A stretch of 64,000 nt of DNA from an uncultured Paracoccaceae bacterium. GTDB lineage: Bacteria; Pseudomonadota; Alphaproteobacteria; Rhodobacterales; Rhodobacteraceae. This document shows positions 26,746 to 35,145 of the stretch, in pieces. Within the stretch, counting starts at the first letter, position 1. Each line of letters opens with the position of its first letter. The notes under the pieces are model-generated. The model had not been told where the DNA came from. It worked only from the letters and a program-made list of their open reading frames with translations, and did no database searches. The DNA is taken from contig CANMTD010000004.1 of the NCBI GenBank assembly GCA_947500775.1, positions 1-64,000 on the forward strand, in the 5' to 3' direction. Both the position numbers and the translations under genes were made by a program.

Positions 26746-29640
26746 TTATGCCGGCATGATTTTGCAGAGGGTGGCTTTGGTCTCTTGCATCTGAGTGACA
26801 GAGTCATAGCCATAGGTCTGAGCGGTGTTCGTGCTTTCGCCCAACACGTAAGGGTCGGCACCGTCGGGGTATTTGTCCCGCAGGTCCTTGCCCTCGAAAT
26901 GACCGCCAAAGTGGAACGGCATGAAGGCAACGCCTTCGCCGACCCGTTCGGTCACCATCGCCATCACCTTGACCTTGGCCCCTTCGGGACCTTCGACCCA
27001 GACCTGCGCGCCGTCACGAACACCCAGATTGTTGGCGTCGCGGGTGTTGATTTCGACGAACATGTCCTGCTGCAATTCGGCCAGCCACGGGTTGGAACGG
27101 CTTTCGTCGCCGCCGCCTTCGTATTCGACCAGCCGCCCCGATGTCAGGATCATCGGATAGTCCTTGCTGAAATCCTGTTTCTGGATCGAGGCATACATCG
27201 TCGGCAGACGATAGAACTTGCGGTCCTCATAGGTCGGATAATCGGCAACCAGATCGCGGCGGTTGCTGTACAGCGGTTCGCGGTGCAGCGGCACGGGATC
27301 GGGGAAGGTCCACACGACGGTGCGGGCCTTGGCGTTGCCGAAGGGCGCACATTCATGTTTGATCGCCACCCGCTGGATGCCGCCCGACAGGTCGGTTTTC
27401 CAGTTGGTTTTCGGCCCGGCCACGGCATCGATCGCGGCGCGTTCCTCGGCGGTCAGGTCACCGTCCCAGCCCAGGTCCATCAGCATCTGCATGGTGAACT
27501 CGGGATAGCCATCCTTGATCTCGGAGCCTTGCGAATACACGCCTTCGGCCAGCAGGTTGTCGCCATCGCGTTCCACCCCGAACCGGGCGCGGAAGGTCAG
27601 GCCACCTTTTGAGACCGGCTTGGACATGTCATACAGGTTCGGCGTGCCCGGATGGTTCATTTCGGGTGTGCCCCAGCAGGGCCACGGCATCCCGTAATAA
27701 TCGCCATCGGCGGGTCCGCCCACGGCCTGCAACGTCGTTCTGTCGAACGTGTGCTGGTTGGCCATATGCAGTTTGATCCGCTCGGGGCTTTGACCGGTAT
27801 AGCCGACCGTCCACATGCCCTTGTTGAATTCGCGGGTGATGCTTTCGATGTTGGGTGTTTCGGCATCTTCCATTTCGATATTGCGGAAGAACCGGTCGGC
27901 CCAGCCGAACTTATTCGCGAATTTCGCCATGATCACGTGATCGGGCAGCGATTCAAACAGCGGATCGACAACCTTGTCGCGCCACTGAAGCGACCGGTTC
28001 GACGCGGTCACAGACCCGCGGGTTTCGAACTGGGTACAGGCCGGCAGCAGGTAAACCCCGTCCGTCCGGTCATGCAGCACCGCCGAGACCGTCGGATACG
28101 GGTCCACCACGACAAGCATGTCCAGCTTTTCCATCGCCGTCTTCATCTCTTTCATCCGGGTCTGCGAATTGGGCGCGTGGCCCCACAGAACCATGGCGCG
28201 CACCTTGTTGGGCTGATCCATGTTGTCGGGATCTTCCAGAACGCCATCGATCCAGCGCGACACCGGAATGCCCGTCAGGTTCATCAGCGGCTTGTCCTTG
28301 CCGTCCGCGCCCTTGATGGTGTCGAACTGACCTTTCAGCCAATCCATATCCTCGCCCCAGACGCGGCCCCAATGGGCCCAGGAGCCAGCCGCCAGACCAT
28401 AGTATCCCGGCAGGGTGTGCGACAGAACGCCAAGGTCGGTTGCGCCCTGCACGTTGTCATGGCCGCGGAAGATGTTGGTGCCACCCCCCGATGTGCCCAT
28501 GTTGCCCAGCGCCAGTTGCAGCACGCAATAGGCGCGCGTGTTGTTGTTGCCGTTGGTGTGCTGGGTCCCGCCCATGCACCAGATCAGCGTGCCGGGACGG
28601 TTGTTGGCCAGGGTGCGGGCCACGCGTTCAAGCTGACTGCCCGGGGTGCCGGTGACACGCTCGACCTCTTCGGGGTTCCACTTTTTCACCTCTTCGCGGA
28701 TCTGATCCATCCCCCAGACGCGGGTGCGGATGAATTCTTTGTCTTCCCAGCCGTTTTCGAAGATGTGCCACAGGATGCCCCAGATCAGCGCGACATCGGT
28801 GCCGGGCCGGATGCGAACATATTCATCCGCATGGGCCGCCGTGCGGGTAAAGCGCGGATCGCAGACGATCAGCGGCGCGTTGTTCTGTTCCTTGGCTTTC
28901 AGCACATGCAGCAGGGACACCGGGTGCGCCTCGGCCGGGTTGCCGCCGATGATCAGGATGGCCTTGGAATTGTGGATGTCGTTGTAGCTGTTGGTCATGG
29001 CGCCATAGCCCCATGTGTTGGCCACACCCGCCACCGTGGTCGAATGACAAATCCGGGCCTGATGGTCCACGTTGTTCGTGCCCCAATAGGCGGCGAACTT
29101 GCGGAACAGATAGGCCTGTTCGTTGTTATGCTTGGCGCTGCCCAGCCAGTACACACTGTCCGGCCCGCTTTCTTCGCGGATGTTCATCATGCCGTCGCCG
29201 ATCTCGTCGATCGCCTGTTCCCAGCTGATGCGCTTCCATTCGCCACCCTCTTTTTTCATCGGGTATTTCAGGCGGCGTTCACCATGGGCGTGTTCGCGCA
29301 CGGCAGCCCCTTTGGCGCAATGGGCGCCCAGGTTGAACGGGCTGTCCCAGCCGGGTTCCTGCCCGGTCCAGACGCCGTTCGACACTTCGGCAACCACGGT
29401 ACAGCCCACCGAACAATGGGTGCAGACCGATTTGACGGTCTGAACCGCCGCGTTGACCGCAGATTGCGCCGAAGCGCGGGTAACGGTGCCACCGGTGGCA
29501 CCGACGGCGGCCAATCCGCCAATCGCCAGACCCGAACTGCGCAGGAAACTACGCCGGTCCAGTGATTTTTCCGAAAGTTGAGACAGAAGAGATGTCCGTT
29601 GGGGGCGTCGCGCAACCCCGTTGGTTTTCTTCCTGAGCAT
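26746..29640 (-). CDS. fdhA: Periplasmic formate dehydrogenase catalytic (alpha) subunit, cysteine type
   Basis: A 964-residue molybdenum/tungsten bis-MGD enzyme oxidising formate to CO2. A Tat signal (SLDRRSFLRSSG, about 27-37) directs export of the folded subunit. The proximal 4Fe-4S ligands are Cys73, Cys76, Cys80 and Cys108. The metal ligand is Cys198 in NNVDHQARICHS, so no selenocysteine is needed; the essential His199 follows it. The start at 29640 has GGGAG upstream and puts the Tat motif at the usual place. Expression is presumably with DUF3305 to histidine kinase on one long transcript. Confidence 0.97.
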   Translation of the reverse strand: MLRKKTNGVARRPQRTSLLSQLSEKSLDRRSFLRSSGLAIGGLAAVGATGGTVTRASAQSAVNAAVQTVKSVCTHCSVGCTVVAEVSNGVWTGQEPGWDSPFNLGAHCAKGAAVREHAHGERRLKYPMKKEGGEWKRISWEQAIDEIGDGMMNIREESGPDSVYWLGSAKHNNEQAYLFRKFAAYWGTNNVDHQARICHSTTVAGVANTWGYGAMTNSYNDIHNSKAILIIGGNPAEAHPVSLLHVLKAKEQNNAPLIVCDPRFTRTAAHADEYVRIRPGTDVALIWGILWHIFENGWEDKEFIRTRVWGMDQIREEVKKWNPEEVERVTGTPGSQLERVARTLANNRPGTLIWCMGGTQHTNGNNNTRAYCVLQLALGNMGTSGGGTNIFRGHDNVQGATDLGVLSHTLPGYYGLAAGSWAHWGRVWGEDMDWLKGQFDTIKGADGKDKPLMNLTGIPVSRWIDGVLEDPDNMDQPNKVRAMVLWGHAPNSQTRMKEMKTAMEKLDMLVVVDPYPTVSAVLHDRTDGVYLLPACTQFETRGSVTASNRSLQWRDKVVDPLFESLPDHVIMAKFANKFGWADRFFRNIEMEDAETPNIESITREFNKGMWTVGYTGQSPERIKLHMANQHTFDRTTLQAVGGPADGDYYGMPWPCWGTPEMNHPGTPNLYDMSKPVSKGGLTFRARFGVERDGDNLLAEGVYSQGSEIKDGYPEFTMQMLMDLGWDGDLTAEERAAIDAVAGPKTNWKTDLSGGIQRVAIKHECAPFGNAKARTVVWTFPDPVPLHREPLYSNRRDLVADYPTYEDRKFYRLPTMYASIQKQDFSKDYPMILTSGRLVEYEGGGDESRSNPWLAELQQDMFVEINTRDANNLGVRDGAQVWVEGPEGAKVKVMAMVTERVGEGVAFMPFHFGGHFEGKDLRDKYPDGADPYVLGESTNTAQTYGYDSVTQMQETKATLCKIMPA

Positions 29641-29742
29641 GTGTATCTCCCTTGCTGTGCCGACCCGCCGGGCCAGTTGCTGGGTAATCCGAAAAGACCG
29701 CAGGGCGTCACGCAACCGTTGGTCTGTGAAGATCAGGGTCCG

Positions 29743-29937
29743 TCAGAAACGGGCGCTGTCGAAATAGGCCCGTGTGTGGGCGGTGTCGCGCATGGCGCTG
29801 CTGTCATCGCCGGGCGTCGCGGCCTCGGCCTCTTGGCCGCTGACCGTCAATGCGGCGACGGCGGCAGGTGCCGAAACCGACGCCAGCTTAAGAAAGCCGC
29901 GTCGACCGGCATCAGGCCCGTCGTGTTTTTTGTCCAT
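29743..29937 (-). CDS. Formate dehydrogenase region Tat-target peptide
   Basis: A 64-residue protein with a twin-arginine signal (AGRRGFLKLASVSAPAAVAALTVSG) and a short tail ending AYFDSARF. It matches the small 'formate dehydrogenase region TAT target' family found between TorD-like chaperones and FDH catalytic genes. The start at 29937 follows a very strong GGAGGAGG site. Its function is unknown; it may be a Tat-dependent assembly partner. Confidence 0.88.
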   Translation of the reverse strand: MDKKHDGPDAGRRGFLKLASVSAPAAVAALTVSGQEAEAATPGDDSSAMRDTAHTRAYFDSARF

Positions 29938-29998
29938 CTGGTTCCTCCTCCTTGTTGTCATATGGCGGGATGTTCCGCCGGGTCATTGATGGGCGGCG

Positions 29999-30610
29999 TC
30001 AATCGCCGCTCATCCGGAATGCTTCGCGTTCGATCTCGATAAAGGCGCGGCCGATGGCGCCCACGGGCGCATAGAAGACCGAGTTCTTGGCCCCTTCGAG
30101 ATCGGTAAAGAAATGCGCGGCCCAAGGGGCCACATGTTTGTTGAAGAACGCCTTTTGCTGGTCCAGCGGTGCAAGCGCGCCGAATTGGCCGGTGATCATG
30201 CCGGCCATCATTTCCATCAGGCTGGCGATATTGTCTTCGGGTTCGAACACATTCGGCGCGCGGGTGATCTGCAGCGCCTTCATGTCGCTGCGCAGTTGCG
30301 CCAGCGGTTTTTCGTTCAGGAACCCGGTCATGTAATAGCTGGCATAGGGCAACAGCTCGCCCCGACCCAGGCCGATGAACAGCGCCGAAAATTCCCGCTC
30401 TACCGATTTGACGGTGCAGGCGGTGACCACCCGCGACAGCGCGGTGATCGCCCGGCCCAGATCGCTGTCATCCCCGCTTAGCCCGGCCGATTTGTCCAGC
30501 AGCGCCGCATCCGGCGGCGCGGCCAGAACCGCGGACAGATAGCCATAAAGATCGGCGCGCAGGCGATCCTCTTCGGCGATCATGGGCGTATTGGGGGCGG
30601 TCTGGGTCAT
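29999..30610 (-). CDS. TorD/DmsD-family redox enzyme maturation chaperone
   Basis: A 203-residue, probably all-helical protein of the TorD family, which binds the Tat signal of a molybdoenzyme and holds the apo-enzyme until cofactor insertion. The segment EREFSALFIGLGRGELLPYASYY fits the family core. It starts within the DUF3306 stop (ATGA) and sits just before the Tat-target and fdhA genes, so FdhA is its likely client. Confidence 0.9.
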   Translation of the reverse strand: MTQTAPNTPMIAEEDRLRADLYGYLSAVLAAPPDAALLDKSAGLSGDDSDLGRAITALSRVVTACTVKSVEREFSALFIGLGRGELLPYASYYMTGFLNEKPLAQLRSDMKALQITRAPNVFEPEDNIASLMEMMAGMITGQFGALAPLDQQKAFFNKHVAPWAAHFFTDLEGAKNSVFYAPVGAIGRAFIEIEREAFRMSGD

Positions 30611-31251
30611 GCGTTTTCCTGCATTTGAACGGGGTCGGTGGTGGAGGCGAACCGGAACCGCATGTGGCGCGGGCGGACGGGGGCAAGGGGTTCCTCGGCC
30701 TCTTCGTAAACGGGGTCGGCGGCGGCATCGGACAGATCAAGCGGCGGGTCTTGCTCGGGCTCCGGCGGCGCCAGGGTTGCGAGCTGTTCTTCCGGGACCT
30801 CCGGGTCTGCGGCGGGGTGTTCCTGCGCCTCCGCCTCGGCCTCTTCGGCCATTGCGATCACATGTTTCGTCATGCCGCGCCCCACCTGATAGGCGGTCTG
30901 CATGTTTTCGATCACGGTCGCGGCGTCGGTGTAATCTTCGCCGTAGTCGATCAACTGATCCAGATTGGCCAGCGCCGGGTTCAGCCGCCACAACTGGCGC
31001 AGCGCCCGACGGCGCAGGCGTTCGGGCACGGCGGCCTGCATGAACCCCGCTATATCGTCGCCGGGCTGCAGGGCGTCGGGATCGGGCAGCTCCAGTTCGG
31101 TCAGAATCTCTTCGTCGGATTTTTCGGCCTGCGCCGATTGCAGTTCCGCCACTTCGGTGGCGCGCTGCTGTTCGACCTCTGCCACCGCCTCGGCCTCGAC
31201 CGCCGCGCGGCGGCGCGACCAGAAATTAGCAGGTTCAGAGCGCGAGGTCAT
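30607..31251 (-). CDS. DUF3306 family protein
   Basis: A 214-residue soluble, acidic protein. The N-terminus FWSRRRAAV and the core LRQLWRLNPALANLDQLIDYGEDYTD are the recognisable DUF3306 features. The C-terminal third is rich in Glu, Pro and Ala and likely disordered. The gene overlaps both neighbours by four bases. The family occurs with formate dehydrogenase operons; its role is unknown. Confidence 0.87.
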   Translation of the reverse strand: MTSRSEPANFWSRRRAAVEAEAVAEVEQQRATEVAELQSAQAEKSDEEILTELELPDPDALQPGDDIAGFMQAAVPERLRRRALRQLWRLNPALANLDQLIDYGEDYTDAATVIENMQTAYQVGRGMTKHVIAMAEEAEAEAQEHPAADPEVPEEQLATLAPPEPEQDPPLDLSDAAADPVYEEAEEPLAPVRPRHMRFRFASTTDPVQMQENA

Positions 31252-31805
31252 TGCACCCTCCGGCTGTGGGCGGGCAAGGGCGCGCGATAGACATCAGCGG
31301 CCTGCCGTATCCGGGCGTCGCCCTTGCCGTCTTCGGTCAGATCGACGCGGGTCTTGTCGCGTTTGCGTTTGATGAAATCTTCATGTTCGTGATGTTCGGC
31401 CACATAGGCGCTGATCCAGGCGATCAGCCCCTCGGGCATCGGCACCAGTTCGACCAGATCATCACCGATATCTTCGAAATCCTGCGTTTCATAGGGTGAG
31501 GCCGTGGCCAGCACGACCTGCGGCAGCGCGTCGGCGGTATCATGGCGCAGGACGACCCCGATGCTGGGCACCCGCGCGCTGAGGCCGGTCAGATAGGCCT
31601 CGGTATCCGATGCATACAGATCAAGCGGGACGGTGGCGGCGTGATATTCCACGGCATCGCCTTCGCGCCGCAGCTCCACCCAGGACCGGTCCGCCGCGCC
31701 CGGCAGCACCGCAACCACCCGCCACGACCAAGCCGCCCAGCGGGTCACGCCGGGTGTCTTGCGGACAACGATGCCCAGTGGCATCGATTGGTGGCTGAGT
31801 GCCAT
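31248..31805 (-). CDS. DUF3305 family protein
   Basis: A 185-residue soluble protein. The N-terminal segment MPLGIVVRKTPGVTRWAAWSW is a hallmark of DUF3305, which nearly always precedes DUF3306 in formate dehydrogenase loci. It is the first gene of the ten-gene FDH operon on this strand. Function unknown. Confidence 0.87.
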   Translation of the reverse strand: MALSHQSMPLGIVVRKTPGVTRWAAWSWRVVAVLPGAADRSWVELRREGDAVEYHAATVPLDLYASDTEAYLTGLSARVPSIGVVLRHDTADALPQVVLATASPYETQDFEDIGDDLVELVPMPEGLIAWISAYVAEHHEHEDFIKRKRDKTRVDLTEDGKGDARIRQAADVYRAPLPAHSRRVQ

Positions 31806-31937
31806 TTAAACAGTCGCCCTCCCCAACGCGTGCTGTTGTATACCGTGCGGCAGGAACAAGCCTGACCTCAAAAGCCGGGCAGCTCCAAATGAAAAATCGC
31901 GAATCACCCGCATTCCCGATTTTGGTCCCGCCGATCT

Positions 31938-31991
31938 GGACAGATTGTCCGGTCCTTGCCGGTCGCACCGCCAAACTGGGACGATTTGTCC
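31938..31991. promoter_or_regulatory. Tandem inverted repeats, candidate operator for the FDH two-component regulator
   Basis: GGACA-GAT-TGTCC (31938-31950) and GGAC-GATTT-GTCC (31979-31991) share nearly the same arms, with centres 41 bases apart, about four helical turns. Paired phased palindromes suit an NtrC-type dimeric regulator, and one is encoded at the far end of this operon. The link is inference. Confidence 0.5.
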
Positions 31992-32095
31992 ACCCTGCGA
32001 TTTCCCATGTATTTTTGTCGGATTTGGCGAAAGCGACTTTTTTCGAATCAATCCGCATTTCGGTGGGCCGGGGCCTTTACGGGCCGGGATATTTG

Positions 32096-32150
32096 GTGAC
32101 TAGTTTGGCAGGCACCCGATACGGGAGAAGACGGTGCCAAAGGGTGTCAC
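32096..32150 (+). promoter_or_regulatory. Structured 5' leader of the polyferredoxin mRNA
   Basis: GTGAC/GTCAC (32096-32100, 32146-32150) and TTTGGCA/TGCCAAA (32104-32110, 32135-32141) form nested stems around a CCCG-ATA-CGGG hairpin. An alternative pairing GGCACC/GGTGCC (32111-32116, 32133-32138) is mutually exclusive with the second stem. The structure ends four bases before the G-rich ribosome-binding site. Confidence 0.5.
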
Positions 32151-32162
32151 TCTGGGGGGAAC

Positions 32163-34118
32163 ATGGCCAAGAGACTGATTTTATGTGATTGTTTGGGCAG
32201 CCAAAGGGTGGACCCTGCCCGGCTTTCGGACATCACCGGGCTGGCCTGTTCGCGGATTCATACCGCCCTTTGCACCACGGAAATCGACAGCGCCGCACAG
32301 GCATTGGAAGGCGGCGAGGCGATCATCGCCTGCGCCCAGGAACAGCGTCGTTTTGAGGAGCTGGCCGACGATCTGGGCCTTGACACGCCGCAGTTTCTGG
32401 ACATTCGCGACCGGGCCGGTTGGACCGACGACAACGACGCATCGCCCAAGATGGCCGCCCTGATCGCCGAGGCGCAACTGGACGCGCCGGTGGTCAAAAC
32501 CCGCGATGTCACCTCGCAGGGGGCCTGCCTGATCATCGGCCAGGGCGCGGTGGTTTTCGACGCCGCCGACCAACTGGCCGACACGCTGTCGGTGACGGTT
32601 TATCAGACCGACGACAGCGACCTGCCCACCACGCGCCGCTACGAAATCGTGCGCGGGCGCCTGAAATCCGCGACCGGCACTCTGGGCCAGTTCGATCTGC
32701 GCTTTGACCGGTTGCAACAGGTACAGCCGGGCGGGCGGGGCAATCCCGCGCTTGGCCCCGCGCAGGATGGCGCGGAAACCGGTTGTGACCTGATCCTTGA
32801 CCTGTCGGGCGACCTGCCGCTGTTTCCCGCGCCACAAAAACGCGACGGATATCTGCGCGCCGATCCCGGCAATCCCATCGCCGTGGCCCGCGCCGTATTC
32901 GACGCGGCCCAGCATATCGGCACCTTCGAAAAGCCGCTGCATGTGGCGCTGGACCCGTTGCTGTGCGCCCATTCGCGGGCCGGACAGACCGGATGCAGCC
33001 GCTGTCTGGACGCCTGCCCCACCGGCGCGATTACCCCTGACGGCGATCACGTCAGCATCGATCCGATGATCTGCGCGGGCTGCGGCGCCTGTGCGGCGCT
33101 GTGCCCATCGGGCGCGATCCGCTATGACGCGCCGCCGGTCGAGGTTCTGTTCACCCGCATCCGGGTGCTGGCCGAAACCTATCTGGCCGCCGGGGGACAG
33201 GCCCCGCGCCTGTTGATCCACGATACCGATCACGGCGCCCAGATGATCGGTTTCGCCGCCCGGTTTGCGCGCGGCCTGCCCGCCGATGTGATCCCCCTGT
33301 CGGTCGAGGCGCTGGCCGGGGTTGGCCATGCCGAAATGCTGGCCGCCCTTGCCGCGGGCTTTACCCGGGTCGAGGTTCTGCTCTCCCCCACCAGCGACCG
33401 CGACACCATCACCCGCGAACAACGGCTGGCGGCGGCCCTGTCCGCCCCCGACCAGACCGGCATTTTGGATCTCACCGACCCCGAGGCGCTGTCGGATCAC
33501 CTGTATGGCACCCCCGTTGGCCCGGCCGAGGTTACCCCGATCCTGCCGATGGGCAGCCGCCGTCAGGTGACCCGCCTTGCCGTCAGGGCGCTGCATCCCG
33601 ACGCCGACGCCCCGATCCCCCTGCCCGAAGGCGCGCCCTATGGCGCGGTTCTGGTCGATACCGAGGCCTGCACGCTGTGTCTGGCCTGCGCCTCGCTATG
33701 CCCATCCGGCGCGTTGATGGACAACCCCGACATGCCGCAACTGCGGTTTCAGGAAGATGCCTGCCTGCAATGCGGCATCTGCACCACCGTCTGCCCCGAG
33801 AATGCCATCGCGCTGGAACCCCGTTTCGATCCGACCGATGCCGCCCTTGGCCAATCGGTGCTGAACGAGGAAGAGCCCTTTGCCTGCATCGATTGCGGCG
33901 CGCTGTTCGGGGTGAAATCGACGATCGAGCGGATCTCGGAAAAGCTGGCCGGGAAACATTCGATGTTCGGCACCAATGACGCCGCCCGCCTGATCCAGAT
34001 GTGCGACAATTGCCGCGTCAAAGCGCAGTTCAAAAGCACCGATAACCCGTTTGCCGCCGCCGACCGCCCGCGCGTGCGCACCACCGACGATTACCTGAGC
34101 AAACGCAAGGATCACTGA
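32163..34118 (+). CDS. Multi-cluster 4Fe-4S protein associated with formate dehydrogenase
   Basis: A 651-residue cytoplasmic protein (no signal peptide) with two pairs of ferredoxin-type sites: Cys268/278/281/285 with Cys304/307/310/314, and Cys503/506/509/513 with Cys534/537/540/544. Further CxxC pairs at 575/578 and 614/617 near the C-terminus may bind another metal or cluster. The N-terminus has LILCDCLGSQ. It resembles the 4Fe-4S proteins commonly found beside DUF3305/DUF3306 in FDH loci. Its redox partner is unknown. The stop overlaps the converging cytochrome gene by seven bases. Confidence 0.88.
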   Translation: MAKRLILCDCLGSQRVDPARLSDITGLACSRIHTALCTTEIDSAAQALEGGEAIIACAQEQRRFEELADDLGLDTPQFLDIRDRAGWTDDNDASPKMAALIAEAQLDAPVVKTRDVTSQGACLIIGQGAVVFDAADQLADTLSVTVYQTDDSDLPTTRRYEIVRGRLKSATGTLGQFDLRFDRLQQVQPGGRGNPALGPAQDGAETGCDLILDLSGDLPLFPAPQKRDGYLRADPGNPIAVARAVFDAAQHIGTFEKPLHVALDPLLCAHSRAGQTGCSRCLDACPTGAITPDGDHVSIDPMICAGCGACAALCPSGAIRYDAPPVEVLFTRIRVLAETYLAAGGQAPRLLIHDTDHGAQMIGFAARFARGLPADVIPLSVEALAGVGHAEMLAALAAGFTRVEVLLSPTSDRDTITREQRLAAALSAPDQTGILDLTDPEALSDHLYGTPVGPAEVTPILPMGSRRQVTRLAVRALHPDADAPIPLPEGAPYGAVLVDTEACTLCLACASLCPSGALMDNPDMPQLRFQEDACLQCGICTTVCPENAIALEPRFDPTDAALGQSVLNEEEPFACIDCGALFGVKSTIERISEKLAGKHSMFGTNDAARLIQMCDNCRVKAQFKSTDNPFAAADRPRVRTTDDYLSKRKDH

Positions 34119-34858
34119 TGCTGGATCGGCGCGCCCAGATCCGCCGGATCGACGGTTTCGGCATAGGCCTGAATCGCCGCGACCTCGGCCTCGGTCAGCA
34201 GCACCGGCACGATGGGGGGCGGGCGCAATGGGTCGAACGGCGGGCTGATCCCCTTGACCCGCATCAGCGCCGGATGCGGGTTCAGCGTATAGAAGGCCAT
34301 GAACCGCGCCTCCCAATCCGGCAGGGCGCGCAGCGCGGCAAAGGACGGGCTGGAGCCGATGCCGGTCATCCGGGTGGCCGGGTTGACCGTATGGCAGCGC
34401 CCGCAATGATCCTGCGCCAGCACCGCGCCCTTTTCGGTATCGCCGACAAACACCGGGCCTGTGGCCTGCACCGCCAGACCGGCGGCGGGCGCAAAACCGA
34501 CGCCATCGTCAGGGGTGAAATCCGCGATCATCGCCTGCCCGATATCCGACGTGATCCAATCGGCGAACCTTGCGGCGGCGGGGTTGTCCGTGCGCAGGGC
34601 CAGCCCGTAAACCAGATCGCCGCGCCGCATCACCGGCACCGGCCCGCCGGGATGCAGATGCAGGTCTGCCCCGGCGTCGGCCCAGGTCGCGCGACGCTGG
34701 GTTTTCAGCGTAAACCGGACCAGCAGGAACTCCAGAATGCCTGCCTCGCGCAACTCGGGCGCGGCGGTGATTGCAAACTCGCGCGGCTCAGCCATTGCAG
34801 CAACGGGTTGCATCAGCCCCCCGATCAGGGCCAGACAGACAGCAACGAGGTTTCGCAT
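34112..34858 (-). CDS. Cytochrome c fused to a truncated binding-protein-like domain
   Basis: A 248-residue exported protein with a signal peptide (about 1-23). Residues about 26-115 resemble the first and last elements of an oxyanion-binding periplasmic protein (AITAAPELREAGILEFLL ... ARFADWITSDIGQAMIADF) with the middle missing. Residues about 135-240 form a class I c-type cytochrome with heme motif CGRCH (Cys152, Cys155, His156). It is convergent with the polyferredoxin gene and divergent from the DUF6494 operon. It may be a periplasmic electron carrier; the role of the N-terminal part is unclear. Confidence 0.82.
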   Translation of the reverse strand: MRNLVAVCLALIGGLMQPVAAMAEPREFAITAAPELREAGILEFLLVRFTLKTQRRATWADAGADLHLHPGGPVPVMRRGDLVYGLALRTDNPAAARFADWITSDIGQAMIADFTPDDGVGFAPAAGLAVQATGPVFVGDTEKGAVLAQDHCGRCHTVNPATRMTGIGSSPSFAALRALPDWEARFMAFYTLNPHPALMRVKGISPPFDPLRPPPIVPVLLTEAEVAAIQAYAETVDPADLGAPIQHQ

Positions 34859-34941
34859 GGGCAGGGCCTCCTGCCGGTCAGGCTAGGCGGCGGTCCAAGC
34901 ACGGGTCAAGGCCCCCAACCATTCACGAAGGGAGACCCAAG

Positions 34942-35145
34942 ATGGGCGAAGAGTTCAACATGTCGATGCGCAAATTCCTGAAACAGGTGGGCGTCACATC
35001 GCAGCAGGCGATCGAAGAGGCGATGCGCAAGGCCGGGCCTGCGGCAACCGCAGGCAAGACATTCACCGCCCGCGCGGTGCTGACCATCGACGGGGTCGAG
35101 ATGGAACATATCGTCGAAGGCACCATCACTGGACCCGTTGAATGA
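34942..35145 (+). CDS. DUF6494 family protein
   Basis: A 67-residue protein with the characteristic FNMSMRKFLKQVGVTSQQAIEEA start and a beta-rich C-terminal half. GAAGGGAG lies upstream of the ATG at 34942; longer upstream starts lie inside the divergent gene. It is the first gene of an overlapping operon with Mrp, a biotin/lipoate-ligase-like protein and DUF6505. Function unknown. Confidence 0.85.
   Translation: MGEEFNMSMRKFLKQVGVTSQQAIEEAMRKAGPAATAGKTFTARAVLTIDGVEMEHIVEGTITGPVE

Larger units (their letters stand above)
31806..32162. promoter_or_regulatory. Divergent promoter region of the FDH operon and the polyferredoxin gene
   Basis: A 357-base gap between divergent genes with no convincing coding sequence. 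It contains two related inverted repeats (31938-31950 and 31979-31991) and a structured leader (32096-32150), listed separately. I could not assign clear -35 and -10 boxes. Confidence 0.6.

Noticed and set aside
26746-29640. Selenocysteine in the periplasmic FDH
   Set aside because: The metal-ligand codon is an ordinary Cys codon (residue 198); there is no in-frame TGA and no sign of a SECIS element requirement.
31806-32162. Sigma-54 (-24/-12) promoter for the FDH operon
   Set aside because: No TGGC-N8/9-TTGC match with proper spacing was found on either strand, and the local regulator lacks GAFTGA.
31799-32188. A 129-codon plus-strand frame across the divergent FDH promoter region
   Set aside because: It runs into the start of the polyferredoxin gene in another frame, lacks domain similarity, and covers operator-like repeats and a structured leader.
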